From: Firmicutes bacterium UBA995
GTDB lineage: Bacteria; Bacillota; Sulfobacillia; UBA995
Reading direction: 5' to 3'
Length of the DNA: 17,002 nt
Assembly: GCA_002291985.1 (NCBI GenBank)
Contig: DBBB01000165.1
Span: 1 to 17,002, forward strand
The position numbers and the translations under genes are program-made. The notes under the pieces are model-generated. The model ran no database searches and had not been told where the DNA came from. It was given only the letters and a program-made list of their open reading frames with translations. Below, piece by piece: positions 15,273 to 17,002 of this stretch (within the stretch, counting starts at the first letter, position 1; each line of letters begins with the position of its first letter).

Positions 15273-15401
15273 GTGGACGGAAACTCTCGGGGCGGGCCCC
15301 GCTCTTCGCTGCGTTCAGTTAGTCACTTGGCTAACCGTCTAACCGCCTTACCTGAAGTCATTCTACGCCTCAGGATGGGGGTTGTCAAGGGGTGGGGGTG
15401 A
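15273..15401 (+). CDS. Possible 42-residue small protein, coupled to the zinc-ribbon gene
   Basis: A GTG at 15273, 3 bp after the zinc-ribbon stop, has a perfect AAGGAGG (15258-15264) 8 bp upstream. The frame stays open to a TGA at 15399-15401. The peptide is basic and leucine-rich in its second half (SVSHLANRLTALPEVILRLR) and matches nothing I know. The same DNA holds an apparent promoter and operator on the other strand, so the good ribosome binding site may be chance. Confidence 0.2.
   Translation: MDGNSRGGPRSSLRSVSHLANRLTALPEVILRLRMGVVKGWG
15288..15301. terminator. Weak GC hairpin after the zinc-ribbon gene
   Basis: CGGGG (15288-15292) pairs with CCCCG (15297-15301) around a 4-base loop, 18 bp after the zinc-ribbon stop. 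No T tract follows on the plus strand, and only GTTTCC on the minus strand. It may slow or end transcription from either side, but it is not a convincing intrinsic terminator. Confidence 0.3.
15318..15345 (-). promoter_or_regulatory. Candidate operator: GTTAG/CTAAC inverted repeat plus repeated CTAACCG
   Basis: GTTAG (15318-15322) and CTAAC (15331-15335) form an inverted repeat with an 8-bp spacer. CTAACCG at 15331-15337 is repeated at 15339-15345. The word GCTAACCGT (15330-15338) is the exact complement of the word in the leader of the ArsR-family gene (14089-14097). The cluster lies 15-42 bp downstream of a near-consensus -10 box, where a repressor would block transcription. Confidence 0.4.
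15360..15388 (-). promoter_or_regulatory. Near-consensus promoter with no gene downstream on its strand
   Basis: On the minus strand TTGACA (15388-15383), a 17-bp spacer and TAGAAT (15365-15360). It starts 50 bp after the guaB stop and points into the 3' end of the oppositely oriented zinc-ribbon gene. No minus-strand reading frame with a ribosome binding site follows. It could make a small or antisense RNA, or be left from a lost gene. Confidence 0.55.
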
Positions 15402-15437
15402 GTTTTCTTGGGTGGGCAGGGAACAATGCAAATGCTA

Positions 15438-16910
15438 TCAGAGCTGGTAGTTAGGTGCCTCCTTGGTGATGGCCACGTCATGGGGATGGCTCTCACGTTG
15501 GCCGGCCAGGCTGACCCGGATGAAGCGGCTCTCCGTCCGTAGCTGCTGCACGTTGGCCGCTCCGCAATAGCCCATGCCCGCCCGTAATCCGCCCACGAGT
15601 TGAAAGATCGTCTCGGCCAGGGGCCCCCGGTAGGGGACCCGGCCTTCTATGCCCTCGGGGACCAGCTTGAGCTGATGCGCTTCCTGGTAGTAGCGGTCGG
15701 CCGATCCTTCGCGCATCGCGCCCAGTGAGCCCATGCCCCGGTACACCTTGAAGCTGCGCCCCTGGAAGATTTCCATCTCGCCCGGACTCTCATCGGTGCC
15801 CGCGAACAGGCTCCCGATCATCACGCTCGCGGCACCCGCCGCAAGCGCTTTGGTGATGTCTCCCGACCAGCGGATGCCGCCGTCGGCTACCACGGGGAGG
15901 TCGTAGCGGTCGGCCTCGCGCGCGCACTCCAGTATGGCAGTGAACTGGGGAACACCGACTCCGGCCACCACCCGGGTCGTGCAAATGGAGCCGGGTCCTA
16001 CCCCTACTTTGAGCCCATCCGCTCCCGCCTCGGCCAGCGCCCGCACCCCCTCGGCCGTGGCGACATTGCCTGCCACCACCTCGACGTGGGGAAACTCCTG
16101 CTTGAGTACCCGGGTGAGCCGGATGACATTCTCGGAATGGCCGTGCGCCGTGTCCACCGACAGGACATTCACGCCGGCATTCACCAGTGCTTCGGCCCTC
16201 CTCAGGCTGTCGGGCGCGACGCCGATCGCGGCCGCCGCCAACAGGCGGCCCGAGGAGTCCTTGGCCGAATTGGGGTACTTGCGAGCCTTCTCGATGTCCT
16301 TGATGGTGATGAGCCCGCACAACGCGAAGTTCTCATCGACCAGCGGCAGCTTTTCCACCTTGTGCGCGCCGAGGATGCGCTTCGCCTCGTCAAGCGTAGT
16401 GCCGACGGGAGCGGTGATCAGATTATCCCGGGTCATGACCTCTTCAATGGGCCGGCTGAAGTCTTCTTCAAAACGAATGTCCCGGTTGGTGATGATGCCA
16501 ACCAGACGGCCCTCGTCGACAACGGGGACTCCGGAAATGCGATAGCGACTCATCATGTCCACCGCGTCGGCCAATCGGTTCCGGGGATTCAGATGAAAGG
16601 GGTCGGCAATCACCCCGTGCTCGGATCGCTTGACCTTGTCGACTTCCAGAGCCTGTTCGCGTATGCTGAGATTCCGGTGCAGGAGGCCCACCCCCCCCTC
16701 CCGGGCCATGGCGATGGCAAGGCGCGACTCGGTGACGGTATCCATGGCCGCACTCACGATGGGAAGCCCGATGCGGATGCGTCGCGTCAGCCGGCTCGAC
16801 ACGTCGACATCTCTCGGAAGCACCGACGAGTGGGCCGGTGCCAGCAGCACATCGTCAAAGGCCAGCCCCTCACCCAGGAAACGCAAGTCGTCGGCAAGCA
16901 ATGGACACAT
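15438..16910 (-). CDS. guaB: Inosine-5'-monophosphate dehydrogenase
   Basis: Oxidises IMP to XMP with NAD+, the committed step of guanine nucleotide synthesis, as a cytoplasmic tetramer. The 490-residue product has the full layout: N-terminal barrel start FLGEGLAFDDVLL (11-23), SAAMDTVTE (53-61), two CBS domains inserted at about 98-150 and 158-210, GVGPGSICTTRVVAG (303-317) with catalytic Cys310, DGGIRWSGDI (343-352), the flap and GSADRYYQE with Arg406-Tyr407. No key residue is missing. The ATG at 16910-16908 follows GGGGGG by 8 bp and is about 60 bp after a promoter. It seems to be a single-gene unit; the next stretch on its strand holds an orphan promoter, and I see no clear terminator behind guaB. 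Confidence 0.97.
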   Translation of the reverse strand: MCPLLADDLRFLGEGLAFDDVLLAPAHSSVLPRDVDVSSRLTRRIRIGLPIVSAAMDTVTESRLAIAMAREGGVGLLHRNLSIREQALEVDKVKRSEHGVIADPFHLNPRNRLADAVDMMSRYRISGVPVVDEGRLVGIITNRDIRFEEDFSRPIEEVMTRDNLITAPVGTTLDEAKRILGAHKVEKLPLVDENFALCGLITIKDIEKARKYPNSAKDSSGRLLAAAAIGVAPDSLRRAEALVNAGVNVLSVDTAHGHSENVIRLTRVLKQEFPHVEVVAGNVATAEGVRALAEAGADGLKVGVGPGSICTTRVVAGVGVPQFTAILECAREADRYDLPVVADGGIRWSGDITKALAAGAASVMIGSLFAGTDESPGEMEIFQGRSFKVYRGMGSLGAMREGSADRYYQEAHQLKLVPEGIEGRVPYRGPLAETIFQLVGGLRAGMGYCGAANVQQLRTESRFIRVSLAGQRESHPHDVAITKEAPNYQL

Positions 16911-16969
16911 CGGTGGATCCCCCCTGCGGGCTGCGGGCCGGACAAGCCTGCCGTCCCGTCTGCCTCAAG

Positions 16970-16997
16970 GTTAGCACAGATGCGGCGGAGAAATCAA
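16970..16997 (-). promoter_or_regulatory. Probable guaB promoter (extended -10)
   Basis: On the minus strand TTGATT (16997-16992), a 16-bp spacer and GCTAAC (16975-16970), with TG one base before the -10 box. It lies 60 bp upstream of the guaB ATG. The right edge of the window cuts off anything further upstream, so a leader element starting earlier cannot be judged. Confidence 0.5.
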
Positions 16998-17002
16998 CGG
17001 CC

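Overview
The window looks like a chromosomal segment of a high-GC member of the Bacillota, possibly one of the thermophilic, clostridia-like high-GC lineages. The reasons are: consistently strong AGGAGG-type ribosome binding sites, frequent TTG and GTG starts, a FadN-type fusion (hydroxyacyl-CoA dehydrogenase followed by enoyl-CoA hydratase, the Bacillus order rather than the proteobacterial FadB order), and sigma-A type promoters (TTGACA, 17-18 bp, TANAAT). The lineage is an inference from style only. No tRNA, rRNA, CRISPR array, transposase or phage gene was seen.

Region 1 (1-5813, all minus strand) is a tight beta-oxidation operon, in transcription order: fdhD, an acetyl-CoA acetyltransferase, fadN, fadA and the start of hbd, which runs off the left edge. 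Intergenic gaps are 4-34 bp. It carries every step from enoyl-CoA to acetyl-CoA. The odd member is fdhD, a molybdoenzyme (formate dehydrogenase) maturation factor, as first gene.

Region 2 (5814-8083) holds a sodium:solute symporter on the minus strand, ending in a perfect 14-bp hairpin, and a 364-bp gap towards the divergent acyl-CoA synthetase gene. That gap contains a recognisable in-frame scrap of a sigma-54-dependent transcription activator on the minus strand, and on the plus strand a hairpin that would cover the ribosome binding site of the synthetase gene.

Region 3 (8084-12969, plus strand) is an apparent three-gene operon: a fused ADP-forming acyl-CoA synthetase, then tldD and tldE, the latter pair overlapping by 4 bp. 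A fatty-acid symporter, an acyl-CoA synthetase that can run in the ATP-making direction, and a beta-oxidation operon side by side suggest uptake, activation and oxidation of short or branched acyl compounds (inference). The TldD/TldE protease has no obvious role in this.

Region 4 (12973-15437) holds an ArsR-family regulator with a long N-terminal domain (minus) and, divergently, a four-TM membrane protein ending in two zinc ribbons (plus). The regulator has a near-consensus promoter followed by TTAG/CTAA-type repeats. A second near-consensus promoter with the same 9-bp repeat word downstream lies on the minus strand between the zinc-ribbon gene and guaB, with no gene to drive. This is the most puzzling non-coding signal in the window.

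Region 5 (15438-17002, minus) is guaB (IMP dehydrogenase) with its own promoter at the right edge. I found no clear novel system. The best leads are the orphan promoter/operator at 15318-15388, the sigma-54 activator remnant, the RBS-covering hairpin, and fdhD heading the beta-oxidation operon.
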